From: CAYMCQ01 sp964389025
GTDB lineage: Bacteria > Verrucomicrobiota > Verrucomicrobiia > Limisphaerales > CAYMCQ01
Assembly: GCA_964389025.1 (NCBI GenBank)
Contig: CAYMCQ010000053.1
Coordinates: 1 to 29,689, forward strand
Direction: 5' to 3'
Length of the DNA: 29,689 nt
Positions within the stretch are counted from its first letter, which is position 1; every line of letters starts with the position of its first letter. The position numbers and the translations under genes were made by a program. Positions 7,913-14,499 of this stretch are shown here, piece by piece. The notes under the pieces were generated by a model. It had not been told where the DNA came from. It did no database searches and saw nothing but the letters and a program-made list of their open reading frames with translations.

Positions 7913-9010
7913 TCAATTTGCGCCCGGCGATGGGGGCGGCGCTTTAATGATGGGCCGGCTGACCTGCTTCAATCGCTCGCGAAGCATGTCGGCGCGGAGA
8001 AGGTCGCGTTCCTCGGCGGAAAGCTTTCCTTCGTAAGCGCGTTGCAGATGCGCGGGTTGCGTGATGATGAACAATTCGTCGGCCTGCGAACGCTCGGTGC
8101 CCGGGAAAAGCGCGAGGTCAATCCCCAGCCGCATCAGCGAGAGCAGATTCATCGTCTCCTTCGATGAAATGCTGTGCGAGTTCGCCAGAATTCCGTAGGC
8201 GCGGCCAATGTGGTTATAGATCATCTTGGCTTTTTTATCGAGGAGCGAAGCGCGTGCGTTCTCTTCGTGCTCAATGATCTGCGCGAGGACTTTTTCCAGC
8301 CGCTCGACGATGGCAGTTTCCGATTCGCCGAGCGTCATCTGGTTCGAAACCTGGAAAACATTTCCGAGCGCCTCGGTGCCTTCGCCGTAAAGTCCGCGCA
8401 CGGCCAGACCGAGTTTGTTGACGGATTGGATGATGGGATTGATCTGCTCCGCCAAAACCAGACCGGGCAGATGCAGCATGGCGCTGACGCGGACGCCGGT
8501 GCCGACGTTCGTGGGGCACGCGGTCAGATAACCAAGCTCGTTGCTGAACGCAAAATTCAATTTCCGTTCAAGCTCTGTGTCCACGCGGTCAATTGAATTC
8601 CACGCGTCGCGGAGTTGCAGGCCGGGGCGCAGCGCCTGCATCCGCAGATGGTCTTCCTCGTTGATCATCACGCAGAGAGTCTCCTCGCGGTTCAAAACGA
8701 TCCCGCTGCCGGCGCTTTTTGCGGCGTGTTCGCGGCTGATGAGATGGCGCTCGACGAGGATTTGTTTGTCGAGCGGGGTCAGATTGTCCATCGCCTCGGA
8801 AAATGAATCCGACATGTCCGGCAAACTTTCGACGGCGGGGCGGATCGTTTCGAGAACTTTGACGCGCTCGTTCTTCTTTGCCCAGCCGGGGAACGCTGAG
8901 TCCTTGATGTTGCGCGCAAGCCGGACGCGGCTGGACATCACGATGCGGTCGTGCGGGCCTTTGAGCCGCGCGACACTCGCGGGCGGGATGAGAAATTCGT
9001 TGATCTGCAT
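7913..9010 (-). CDS. mcsB: Protein arginine kinase McsB
   Basis: A phosphagen-kinase-fold enzyme that phosphorylates arginine side chains, which marks proteins for degradation by ClpCP. The 365 residues match the family length. Nucleotide- and guanidino-site motifs are visible: SSRVRLARN (26-34), NEEDHLR (117-123), CPTNVGTGVR (165-174) and RGLYGEGTEALGNVFQVSNQ (205-224). The phosphoarginine-sensing RDxxRA motif, known from the Bacillus and Geobacillus enzymes, is present as RDLLRA at 335-340, so allosteric activation by pArg is plausible. The start ATG is three bases after the mcsA stop and clpC begins 102 bases downstream, so these three genes form one stress module. Confidence 0.95.
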   Translation of the reverse strand: MQINEFLIPPASVARLKGPHDRIVMSSRVRLARNIKDSAFPGWAKKNERVKVLETIRPAVESLPDMSDSFSEAMDNLTPLDKQILVERHLISREHAAKSAGSGIVLNREETLCVMINEEDHLRMQALRPGLQLRDAWNSIDRVDTELERKLNFAFSNELGYLTACPTNVGTGVRVSAMLHLPGLVLAEQINPIIQSVNKLGLAVRGLYGEGTEALGNVFQVSNQMTLGESETAIVERLEKVLAQIIEHEENARASLLDKKAKMIYNHIGRAYGILANSHSISSKETMNLLSLMRLGIDLALFPGTERSQADELFIITQPAHLQRAYEGKLSAEERDLLRADMLRERLKQVSRPIIKAPPPSPGAN

Positions 9011-9013
9011 GGC

Positions 9014-9523
9014 TCAGGTGGACGCGATGCTGGTGAGCTTGCTCGTGGCTTGCTTGATCTCATCACGCAACAACGCGGCCTGCTCGAAGTTTTCTTCCTC
9101 GACGGCTTTGGTCAACTTCTTTTGAAGCGTCTTCAAACGGTCGGACAAATCGCGCGTTTTCTGCAACGCGAGAGGAACTTTCCCCGCGTGACGGACGCCT
9201 TTGTGCATCGTCTTGAGCAAACCTTCAAGAACGTCGCCGAAAGTCGTGTAACATTCCGGGCAGCCGAGGCGACCGGCCTTCTTGAAATCCGCCTGTGTGA
9301 AACCGCAGCGTGGACATTTGATCGTCGCGCCGCCGCTTGCCTGCTCGATTTCCTGCGACGCGCCAAGGCCGAGCAACAAATCCGCGAGCGAGAAACCGGC
9401 GGGATCATTCACGCCTTTGTTCTTGGCGCACTCCTCGCAAAGGTCAACCTTCTGCACTTTATCACCCGCGATCTGGGTCAAGTGCACCGTGGCTTCCTTT
9501 TGTTTGCAGAAACAGCAGAGCAT
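9014..9523 (-). CDS. mcsA: McsA-type zinc-binding UVR protein, activator of McsB
   Basis: A 169-residue adaptor with four CxxC pairs: C3/C6, C29/C32, C70/C73 and C88/C91. These are expected to form two zinc sites. A C-terminal UvrB/UvrC motif helix pair (about 130-166, with EEENFEQAALLRDEIKQ) follows. In Bacillus, McsA binds and activates McsB, and the UVR motif matches those in ClpC-associated proteins. The gene order mcsA, mcsB, clpC with three bases between the first two supports this role. No CtsR-like repressor gene is adjacent, so regulation must differ from the Firmicute operon. Confidence 0.93.
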   Translation of the reverse strand: MLCCFCKQKEATVHLTQIAGDKVQKVDLCEECAKNKGVNDPAGFSLADLLLGLGASQEIEQASGGATIKCPRCGFTQADFKKAGRLGCPECYTTFGDVLEGLLKTMHKGVRHAGKVPLALQKTRDLSDRLKTLQKKLTKAVEEENFEQAALLRDEIKQATSKLTSIAST

Positions 9524-9545
9524 AAAATCATTTTACTTGTGGAAA

Positions 9546-9848
9546 CTATTTCCGTTTTCGCGGCGGCAATTCCCGGATGAACGCCCACGAAACTTCGGCA
9601 GCCTGCCCGTTGTCGTAATGGACAAAAAACCCCTCATGACATTCTTCGTCCATTTCCACGCGCTCAATCTCGGCCTTCGGAGAAATGCGGTTGGCTTTGC
9701 GGATGGTCGAGTGCGGTTCGAGAAACGTCAGGCCGTCCTCAAAGGACACTTCAAAGGCATCTTCCCACGCCAGATAACGGACCGCGGTGAGGTCAACCAT
9801 TTTGGCCGTGCCAAACGGTTTCTTCAGTCGCGTCAAAGTCTGTGTCAT
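9546..9848 (-). CDS. DUF2442 domain protein
   Basis: A 100-residue protein recognised as DUF2442 by its pattern of a short beta-rich core (VDLTAVRYLAWEDAFEVSFEDG) and a later acidic and aromatic half. The start ATG overlaps the end of the DUF4160 gene by four bases, so translation is probably coupled. Genes of these two families commonly sit together and have been suggested to act as toxin-antitoxin-like pairs, but no biochemical function is established. The unusual point is its place between ilvE and mcsA in a housekeeping run. The C-terminus is strongly basic (PPRKRK). Confidence 0.8.
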   Translation of the reverse strand: MTQTLTRLKKPFGTAKMVDLTAVRYLAWEDAFEVSFEDGLTFLEPHSTIRKANRISPKAEIERVEMDEECHEGFFVHYDNGQAAEVSWAFIRELPPRKRK

Positions 9849-10045
9849 AAACGGCCGTCTCTTTCCAAGTCTTCTATTATCTTAACCAAATCTTTGGGCG
9901 GTGTCCATCCTGTCACGCCTCGACGCGTGACAAGGTCGAAACGGCCAATCCGTTTGCCTTTCGCATCGCGGATGTGAACGTGGCGCGGTTCGTGGTCGCC
10001 AATCCACCATGTGATGATGTATCCGCCTCGTCGGACGCGCCCCAT
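9845..10045 (-). CDS. DUF4160 domain protein
   Basis: A 66-residue protein with the DUF4160 signature in which an aromatic stretch is followed by a His-rich strand (WWIGDHEPRHVHIRDAKGKR). The C-terminal helix (KDLVKIIEDLERDGRL) is typical of the family. The ATG at 10045 is five bases after the ilvE stop, and its 3' end overlaps the DUF2442 start by four bases. The function is unknown; the pair is often discussed as a toxin-antitoxin-like module, which is inference here. It shows no truncation. Confidence 0.8.
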   Translation of the reverse strand: MGRVRRGGYIITWWIGDHEPRHVHIRDAKGKRIGRFDLVTRRGVTGWTPPKDLVKIIEDLERDGRL

Positions 10046-10050
10046 ATTTT

Positions 10051-10923
10051 CTATTCGTATATCGGCTCGCCGGAGGCGTTCGTCAAGGTGCGATACTTCG
10101 CGACCAAACTTTTCGTGATTGAGCCGGGCTTGCCGGTGCCGATCACGCGTCCGTCAATCTTCACCACCGGTATGAGTTCCGCGCCGGTGCCGGTGAGGAA
10201 ACATTCGTCCGCGTTGAACAGATCGTAGCGCGTCAAATTCGGCTCGGTGACTTTGATGCCGGACTTTTCCGCGAGTTCGATGACCACCTGCCGCGTGATC
10301 CCGTAAAGCGCTCCGGCTGAAAGTGGCGGCGTGAAAAGCTTTCCGCCCTTCGCGATGAAGATGTTGTCGCCTGTGCATTCGGAAACAAAACCTTCCGAGT
10401 TCAGCATGATGGCCTCTTCGCAACCGCCGTTGTTCGCCTCGATTTTCGCGAGGATGTTGTTGAGGTAGTTGAGCGACTTGATGGCGGGATTCAACGCGCT
10501 GTGCAGATTGCGCGTCGTCGGCACGGTGATGATCTCCATCCCTGTCGTGTAAAGCGCCGCCGGATAAAGCTGCATCTTTCCGGCGATGATGATGACGGAA
10601 GATTTTTTGCAGCGGTTCGGGTTGAGCCCGAGCGTTCCAACGCCGCGCGTGACCACAAGGCGGATGTAGCCGTCGCGGACTTTGTTTTTCCGGCAGGTCT
10701 CGACGATGTCGCGCATGATTTGCAGGTGCGACATCGGGATTTCAAGCAGCAGCGCCTTCGCAGAGCAGAACAAGCGGTCAATATGCTCCTTCAACTTGAA
10801 CACGCGCCCGTTGTAAGCGCGGATGCCCTCGAAAACTCCGTCGCCGTAAAGCAGCCCGTGATCAAACACGGATATTTTCGCGTTCGCCTCGTCGTAAAAT
10901 TTTCCGTCAATGTAAACTTTCAT
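10051..10923 (-). CDS. ilvE: Branched-chain amino acid aminotransferase (class IV PLP)
   Basis: A fold-type IV pyridoxal-phosphate aminotransferase that probably interconverts Val, Leu and Ile with their 2-oxo acids using glutamate. The 290-residue length and N-terminus YIDGKFYDEANAKISVFDHG match IlvE. The PLP lysine lies in NPAIKSLNYLNNILAK, and the C-terminal PLP-phosphate site is in EGFVSECTGDNIF. Specificity among class IV enzymes (IlvE, D-amino acid transaminase, ADC lyase) cannot be fixed from motifs alone, but overall resemblance is to IlvE. ATG at 10923. It is the first gene of the minus-strand run leading to clpC and is divergent from tRNA-Glu. Confidence 0.88.
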   Translation of the reverse strand: MKVYIDGKFYDEANAKISVFDHGLLYGDGVFEGIRAYNGRVFKLKEHIDRLFCSAKALLLEIPMSHLQIMRDIVETCRKNKVRDGYIRLVVTRGVGTLGLNPNRCKKSSVIIIAGKMQLYPAALYTTGMEIITVPTTRNLHSALNPAIKSLNYLNNILAKIEANNGGCEEAIMLNSEGFVSECTGDNIFIAKGGKLFTPPLSAGALYGITRQVVIELAEKSGIKVTEPNLTRYDLFNADECFLTGTGAELIPVVKIDGRVIGTGKPGSITKSLVAKYRTLTNASGEPIYE

Positions 10924-11028
10924 CGCAAAATCGGCTCAAGCTATTGGAAACAGAGGGTCAACGCAAACAGAAAGCAAGTTTCGGCGTGACATCGAAAGCG
11001 CGCCGATTATATTTCAGCGCCTTTGAGC

Positions 11029-11103
11029 GACCCCATGGTCTAGCGGTTAGGACACCACCCTTTCACGGTGGTAGCCCGGGTTCGATTCCCGGTGGGGTCG
11101 CCA
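11029..11103 (+). tRNA. tRNA-Glu (anticodon UUC)
   Basis: A full cloverleaf can be folded. The acceptor is GACCCCA (11029-11035) with TGGGGTC (11093-11099), with discriminator G at 11100 and an encoded CCA at 11101-11103. The D arm lies in 11038-11053. The anticodon stem is CCACC/GGTGG with loop CTTTCAC, so the anticodon is TTC. The T arm is CCGGG/CCCGG with loop TTCGATT. It resembles bacterial tRNA-Glu throughout. Confidence 0.97.
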
Positions 11104-11135
11104 CTTCTGATTTGTTCCCATTCTCCGCAAAGGGT

Positions 11136-11801
11136 TCATCCTTCGCTGTAATTATCTCGGCCCATGAGCACCTTCCGCAACTGGGCTTCCGTCACGCGCG
11201 GCCATTTCAGCTTGCCCAACCAGAGGTTGATGTTTTCCTTGTCAAACGCCTCTACGTCGAAAGCGCCGCCAATCCATTCTTTCATGCTCTTGTGCTCCGG
11301 ATGTTTTGGTTTTCCTAATATTGTCAGCAGGTTCGCGTAGCCCCAAATGCCGCCGCAGTCCTCCGGTGGACAAGCCCGGCCGCCGTCCAGGCAAAGCGCG
11401 CCGTTCGCCGGCCCGGCGCCGGGCGGCAGAATCTGCTCCACAATGATTTCGTGCTCCCACGAATCGCCAAAATCGTATTCGTAACCGAAGCTCGCGCCTT
11501 TTGCGGGGGCAATCTGCATCAACGTGGCTTTCGCTTCATCTCGATCCGGTTCATCGCCGAAACCGAAGTCTTCGTGGTGACGCGTCGCGGTGTAACGCGC
11601 GTCCGACGTGAGAAAATGATGCAGATGACTGTTGGTCCAGCCGATGGCGGTTTGCAGGACTGCGTGGAGCCAGCCGAGGTTGGCGTTGCCGGGCACTTGC
11701 AATCTTCGCCAGATGGGTGGTTTCGATCCACACAAGACGACTTTGAGCTGGTAGGTTGCTACGGCGGACTTGGCCGCCAGCGGTTCAACATTTGCAATCA
11801 T
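11136..11801 (-). CDS. PRiA4_ORF3-family protein (PF07929-like)
   Basis: A 221-residue protein of the plasmid pRiA4b ORF-3 family, whose biochemical role is unknown. The signatures are clear: an N-terminal strand YQLKVVLCGSKPPIWRRLQV, then LHHF, YDFGDSWEHEI, and a Cys/Gly-rich segment GGRACPPEDCGGIWGY. The ATG start at 11801 overlaps the hsdS stop in an ATGA arrangement, indicating translational coupling to the restriction-modification operon. Family members are often found on plasmids and genomic islands. Its 3' end is 32 bases from the 3' end of tRNA-Glu. Confidence 0.85.
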   Translation of the reverse strand: MIANVEPLAAKSAVATYQLKVVLCGSKPPIWRRLQVPGNANLGWLHAVLQTAIGWTNSHLHHFLTSDARYTATRHHEDFGFGDEPDRDEAKATLMQIAPAKGASFGYEYDFGDSWEHEIIVEQILPPGAGPANGALCLDGGRACPPEDCGGIWGYANLLTILGKPKHPEHKSMKEWIGGAFDVEAFDKENINLWLGKLKWPRVTEAQLRKVLMGRDNYSEG

Positions 11802-13255
11802 GGATTATTCATGCCCTTTCCTTTGATTCGTTCCAACAACTTTTCCGCCGGTTCGTCATTTGGGTCTTGGGGGACGAGTTGGCCGGCGAAGGCGCGGGCG
11901 AGGAGGGAGGGCGTGAGCGCGTCCACTTGCCCGCGCGCCTTGGCCAACCGCATCTCAAGCTGGTCGGCCAGCGCAAACAATCCCTCCACTCGCCGCACGA
12001 TTTCCTGTTGCTCGGGGAGTGGGGGAACTGGCATCTGCAACGCACGAACATCGCCAATGTTGATGCCGCGAACGGCAACGCCTTTGACCGCCTTCTGCAT
12101 CCGCTTCTGCGTTGGGGCAGCACGCAAAAACCATTTCACAAAATCAGCGTTGAGCGCGGGCTGAACACTCAGCCGGGCGGTATCTTGGGTAATGTTCGCG
12201 TTTTCTAACTCCGGCGGCACGACACACACGCGGCCCACTGTTCCGCGAATTGAAAGGAGAATGTCACCTGCCCGCAGGCGGGCACGAGCGAAGGTCTTTT
12301 CAATTTCTTTTGTCGTGCGACGAACCGTTTCAAGATTGAGTCGGTCGTTCGGAAAGTCGGCGACACGAACGTAAAGAACACCACCTGGTGTTTCTGGCCC
12401 TGGCTTCAGGATGCCATAGGTGATTGGCCGGTCAGGGCAAACGACGCTCCGCATTTCCGTCAGTCGCCAAGTGGATGGCAGATCATCAACGCTCATGTCG
12501 TGGGCTTCATCGCTTGGCGCTGCGGCGTTGCCTTTCTTGTGACCACCTGCGGCCTCGTGAACCCGTTCCAATTCTGCAACAAGCCCTGACGCGTCGTCCC
12601 CGTTCGGATTTTCCTCCCGCCAATCGGCGGTGAGGCGGCCGGAGCAGGCGGCGGAGAGGACGGATTGGCGAAAGCGTTTGAGCAGGACGGGAATCTTCGC
12701 CAGCCGCTGCTGGCTGGCGTCCACTTTGCCCAACAGTGTCTCCAGCTTCGCCACAATCCGCCGCTGCTCGCCGAGCGGTGGAAGTGGAAAAGGAATCCGT
12801 TGAACATCGCGCGATGATAGATGGCCGACTGTGACGGAGGACGTTACATCTTCAATCGCTTTCAGGTAGCCGTTCAATCCATAGAGCAAGAATTTGCGGT
12901 GAAGGATTCGTTCGTCTGGTGTGATTTTGCAGACTCGTTGGTTTAAGCCGGCATCACGCCCCTGCCATTCACAACATCGGAAGTTGCCGTCCATGCCGAT
13001 GAGCAGGTCGCCTTTCTTGACGACATACTCCGGTGGAACGTCGCCGCTGTAAAATGTCTCCGTGGAGCTTCTGGTGATGTCACGAATCCTGATAACCGGA
13101 AAACCTTCCGACTTGTTGAACAAGGTGGATTTGAAAGGGAAGCCGTTCAGAATTGTGCTGACTTTGCCAAGCTCAACTCGTTCCCAAGTCTCGTGATTCG
13201 CCAAGAGCTTGGTCTTGTTCGCGAAGATTTCCTCCAATGGAACGACGAGGCTCAT
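11798..13255 (-). CDS. hsdS: Type I restriction-modification specificity subunit HsdS
   Basis: A 485-residue DNA-recognition subunit that tells HsdM and HsdR which bipartite sequence to bind. There are two target recognition domains, one at about 20-175 and another at about 255-420. Each ends in the family's conserved PLPPLxEQxxIVxxxE coil entry (PLPPLGEQRRIVAKLE and PVPPLPEQQEIVRRVE). The first coil continues with KVDASQQRLAKIPVLLKRFRQSVLSAACSGRLTADWR split over the expected position. Both halves look intact, so it should support methylation with HsdM. A palindromic repeat (13273-13340) lies directly upstream, separating it from the toxin-antitoxin pair. Confidence 0.93.
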   Translation of the reverse strand: MSLVVPLEEIFANKTKLLANHETWERVELGKVSTILNGFPFKSTLFNKSEGFPVIRIRDITRSSTETFYSGDVPPEYVVKKGDLLIGMDGNFRCCEWQGRDAGLNQRVCKITPDERILHRKFLLYGLNGYLKAIEDVTSSVTVGHLSSRDVQRIPFPLPPLGEQRRIVAKLETLLGKVDASQQRLAKIPVLLKRFRQSVLSAACSGRLTADWREENPNGDDASGLVAELERVHEAAGGHKKGNAAAPSDEAHDMSVDDLPSTWRLTEMRSVVCPDRPITYGILKPGPETPGGVLYVRVADFPNDRLNLETVRRTTKEIEKTFARARLRAGDILLSIRGTVGRVCVVPPELENANITQDTARLSVQPALNADFVKWFLRAAPTQKRMQKAVKGVAVRGINIGDVRALQMPVPPLPEQQEIVRRVEGLFALADQLEMRLAKARGQVDALTPSLLARAFAGQLVPQDPNDEPAEKLLERIKGKGMNNP

Positions 13256-13272
13256 TGCTCCCCGCCCTTTTT

Positions 13273-13340
13273 AACCACGGATTTCACGGATTTCACGGAT
13301 GAGAATTTGGTTATCCGTGTCATCCGCGTAATCCGTGGTT
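13273..13340. repeat. ACCACGGAT palindromic repeat, copy 1
   Basis: The left arm 13273-13300 and right arm 13313-13340 are 28 bases each and pair with four mismatches around a 12-base loop. Each arm is itself built of three units of (A)CACGGAT or ATCCGTG. Two related copies lie at 13968 and 14423 in the same orientation. It occupies the gap between hsdS and the toxin gene. Confidence 0.93.
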
Positions 13341-13364
13341 CATTCTTCTGCGGCAACTCGTCGC

Positions 13365-13667
13365 TCATACGCGTTTCTTCCAATGGCGGTCATGCCGCGC
13401 GGCGTGCAGAATGGCAAAGACAACGATGGCATCTGCTCGCATGATGTAGAAGATGCGATACGGAAAGCGGCGGGAAAGGACGCGGCGGACTTCCGGGCGT
13501 TTGCGCAGCCGCCGATATGACAACGGACGTTCCACGGCCCGTCGAATGGCCGCGCCGATTTCATCCGCAAGTTTGAACCCCAAACCGGCTTCCCGACCTT
13601 CATACCACACGGCGGCTTCTGTCAAATCGGCCTCCGCCTCGGCGCGGATGATGAGTCGGCGGCTCAT
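13365..13667 (-). CDS. ParE/RelE-family toxin
   Basis: A 100-residue toxin of the ParE/RelE fold. The N-terminal helix RLIIRAEAEADLTEAAVWY is the usual ParE opening. RPLSYRRLRKRPEVRRVLSRRFPYRIFYIM matches the conserved basic strand region, and AILHAARHDRHW is the characteristic C-terminus (HxxRxPxxW type). Subfamily membership suggests DNA gyrase inhibition, though mRNA cleavage cannot be excluded. The start ATG overlaps the antitoxin stop by four bases. The module lies inside the hsd operon, between two palindromic repeats. Confidence 0.88.
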   Translation of the reverse strand: MSRRLIIRAEAEADLTEAAVWYEGREAGLGFKLADEIGAAIRRAVERPLSYRRLRKRPEVRRVLSRRFPYRIFYIMRADAIVVFAILHAARHDRHWKKRV

Positions 13668-13900
13668 TTCTTGAGCCGGGCATGAATGCGGGCTTCGACT
13701 TCTTCCCAGGAGCTTCCGGCGTCAGGGTCTTTTTCGTAGGCCGCGAGCCGCTCTTCCAGCAGCGCTTTATCAGCGTCACTCAACGGGTCATCCTCATCCA
13801 TCCAGCCGTCGCTGTCCATCTCGGCCAGCTTGACGCGGATTTCAAATCGCTCCTCTTTCGTGAGCTTGGGAATCTCGGCAAGGATTTCGGATTTGCTCAT
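13664..13900 (-). CDS. Addiction-module antitoxin (PF09720-like)
   Basis: A 78-residue acidic antitoxin. The pattern of an N-terminal helix (IPKLTKEERFEIRVKLAEM) followed by LSDADKALLEERLAAYEKDPDAGSSWEEVEARI matches the putative addiction-module component family, which pairs with ParE/RelE toxins. It precedes and overlaps the toxin by four bases, the usual antitoxin-first order. The family's mode is direct binding of the toxin; autoregulation is less certain because no obvious DNA-binding fold is visible. Confidence 0.88.
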   Translation of the reverse strand: MSKSEILAEIPKLTKEERFEIRVKLAEMDSDGWMDEDDPLSDADKALLEERLAAYEKDPDAGSSWEEVEARIHARLKK

Positions 13901-13967
13901 GGCGAAAATGTAACCGGCAGCCGCTGTTTTGTCAGGCCAAAATTCATTTCTCCACGCCGCCGGTTTT

Positions 13968-14034
13968 AACCACGGATCACACGGATTGCACGGATGGGAT
14001 TTTGGTTATCCGTGTCGTCCGCGTAATCCGTGGT
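13968..14034. repeat. ACCACGGAT palindromic repeat, copy 2
   Basis: The left arm 13968-13995 and right arm 14008-14034 flank a 12-base loop that resembles the loop of copy 1. The repeat overlaps the 3' end of the GxxExxY gene: the last dozen codons and the TAA stop at 14006-14008 of that reading frame lie inside the repeat. Confidence 0.93.
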
Positions 14035-14409
14035 CATCTTCCCGGCTTCCCCTCACCACGCGCTTCCAAGTAAGTGTGGCTTCCTTGAAGTTGAGGAGCA
14101 ACGCCACTTCCAGGCCGGTGATGTTCAGGTAGCCGAGCATCTGGGCGATGTGCGTGTCGTTGAACGCGCTCGCCACCTTTGGGTCAGCGATGACTTTGCC
14201 GTCCACGATGAGGTCGGGCACCAGCTTGCCGATGAAATGCCCTCGGTAGTGAACGGGGATTCGCGTTGCTGCTCGACCGTGTGACCGCGCGCCACCAGTT
14301 CAATTACCAGGGTGTTCTCGTAAAGCTTCTCGTCCAGCCCCGGCTTGAGTTCGTTCAACACCGCCATGGCCGCACCGATGATGTCCTTCGTGATGTCTTC
14401 GTGTTTCAT
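14006..14409 (-). pseudogene. GxxExxY-family gene, broken by a one-base frameshift
   Basis: The GxxExxY family (PDDEXK_3-like, function unknown) is recognisable in two frames. The first frame starts at ATG 14409 and gives ITKDIIGAAMAVLNELKPG, then GLDEKLY, the family signature, up to VEQQRES. The second frame continues with PVHYRGHFIGKLVPDLIVD and DTHIAQMLGYLNITGLEVAL, LLNFKEA and KRVVRG. The junction is in the GGGGATT run at 14255-14261. Adding one T (GAATTCCCC instead of GAATCCCC) would restore the usual E-F-P-V-H-Y. The putative active-site segment reads PDLIV...DPK. Palindromic repeat copies touch both ends. A sequencing error in the G-run cannot be excluded. Confidence 0.85.
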
Positions 14410-14422
14410 GCTAGAATTTTTT

Positions 14423-14499
14423 ACCACGGATTACACGGATTTCACGGATGATTTTCTGCCGGTCTTTTTCCCATCCGTGTCATCCGTGCAATCCGTGGT
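14423..14499. repeat. ACCACGGAT palindromic repeat, copy 3
   Basis: The left arm 14423-14449 and right arm 14473-14499 flank a longer, 23-base loop. The repeat lies between hsdM and the GxxExxY gene and supplies the hsdM stop codon (14431-14433) and its last 22 codons. Confidence 0.93.

Noticed and set aside
11029..11103. Integrase-mediated att site at tRNA-Glu
   Set aside because: No integrase gene and no second copy of the tRNA 3' end were found in the window, so it is kept only as a low-strength inference.
13273..14499. CRISPR array
   Set aside because: The three repeats are palindromic pairs separated by whole genes, not short repeats with unique spacers, and no cas genes are present.
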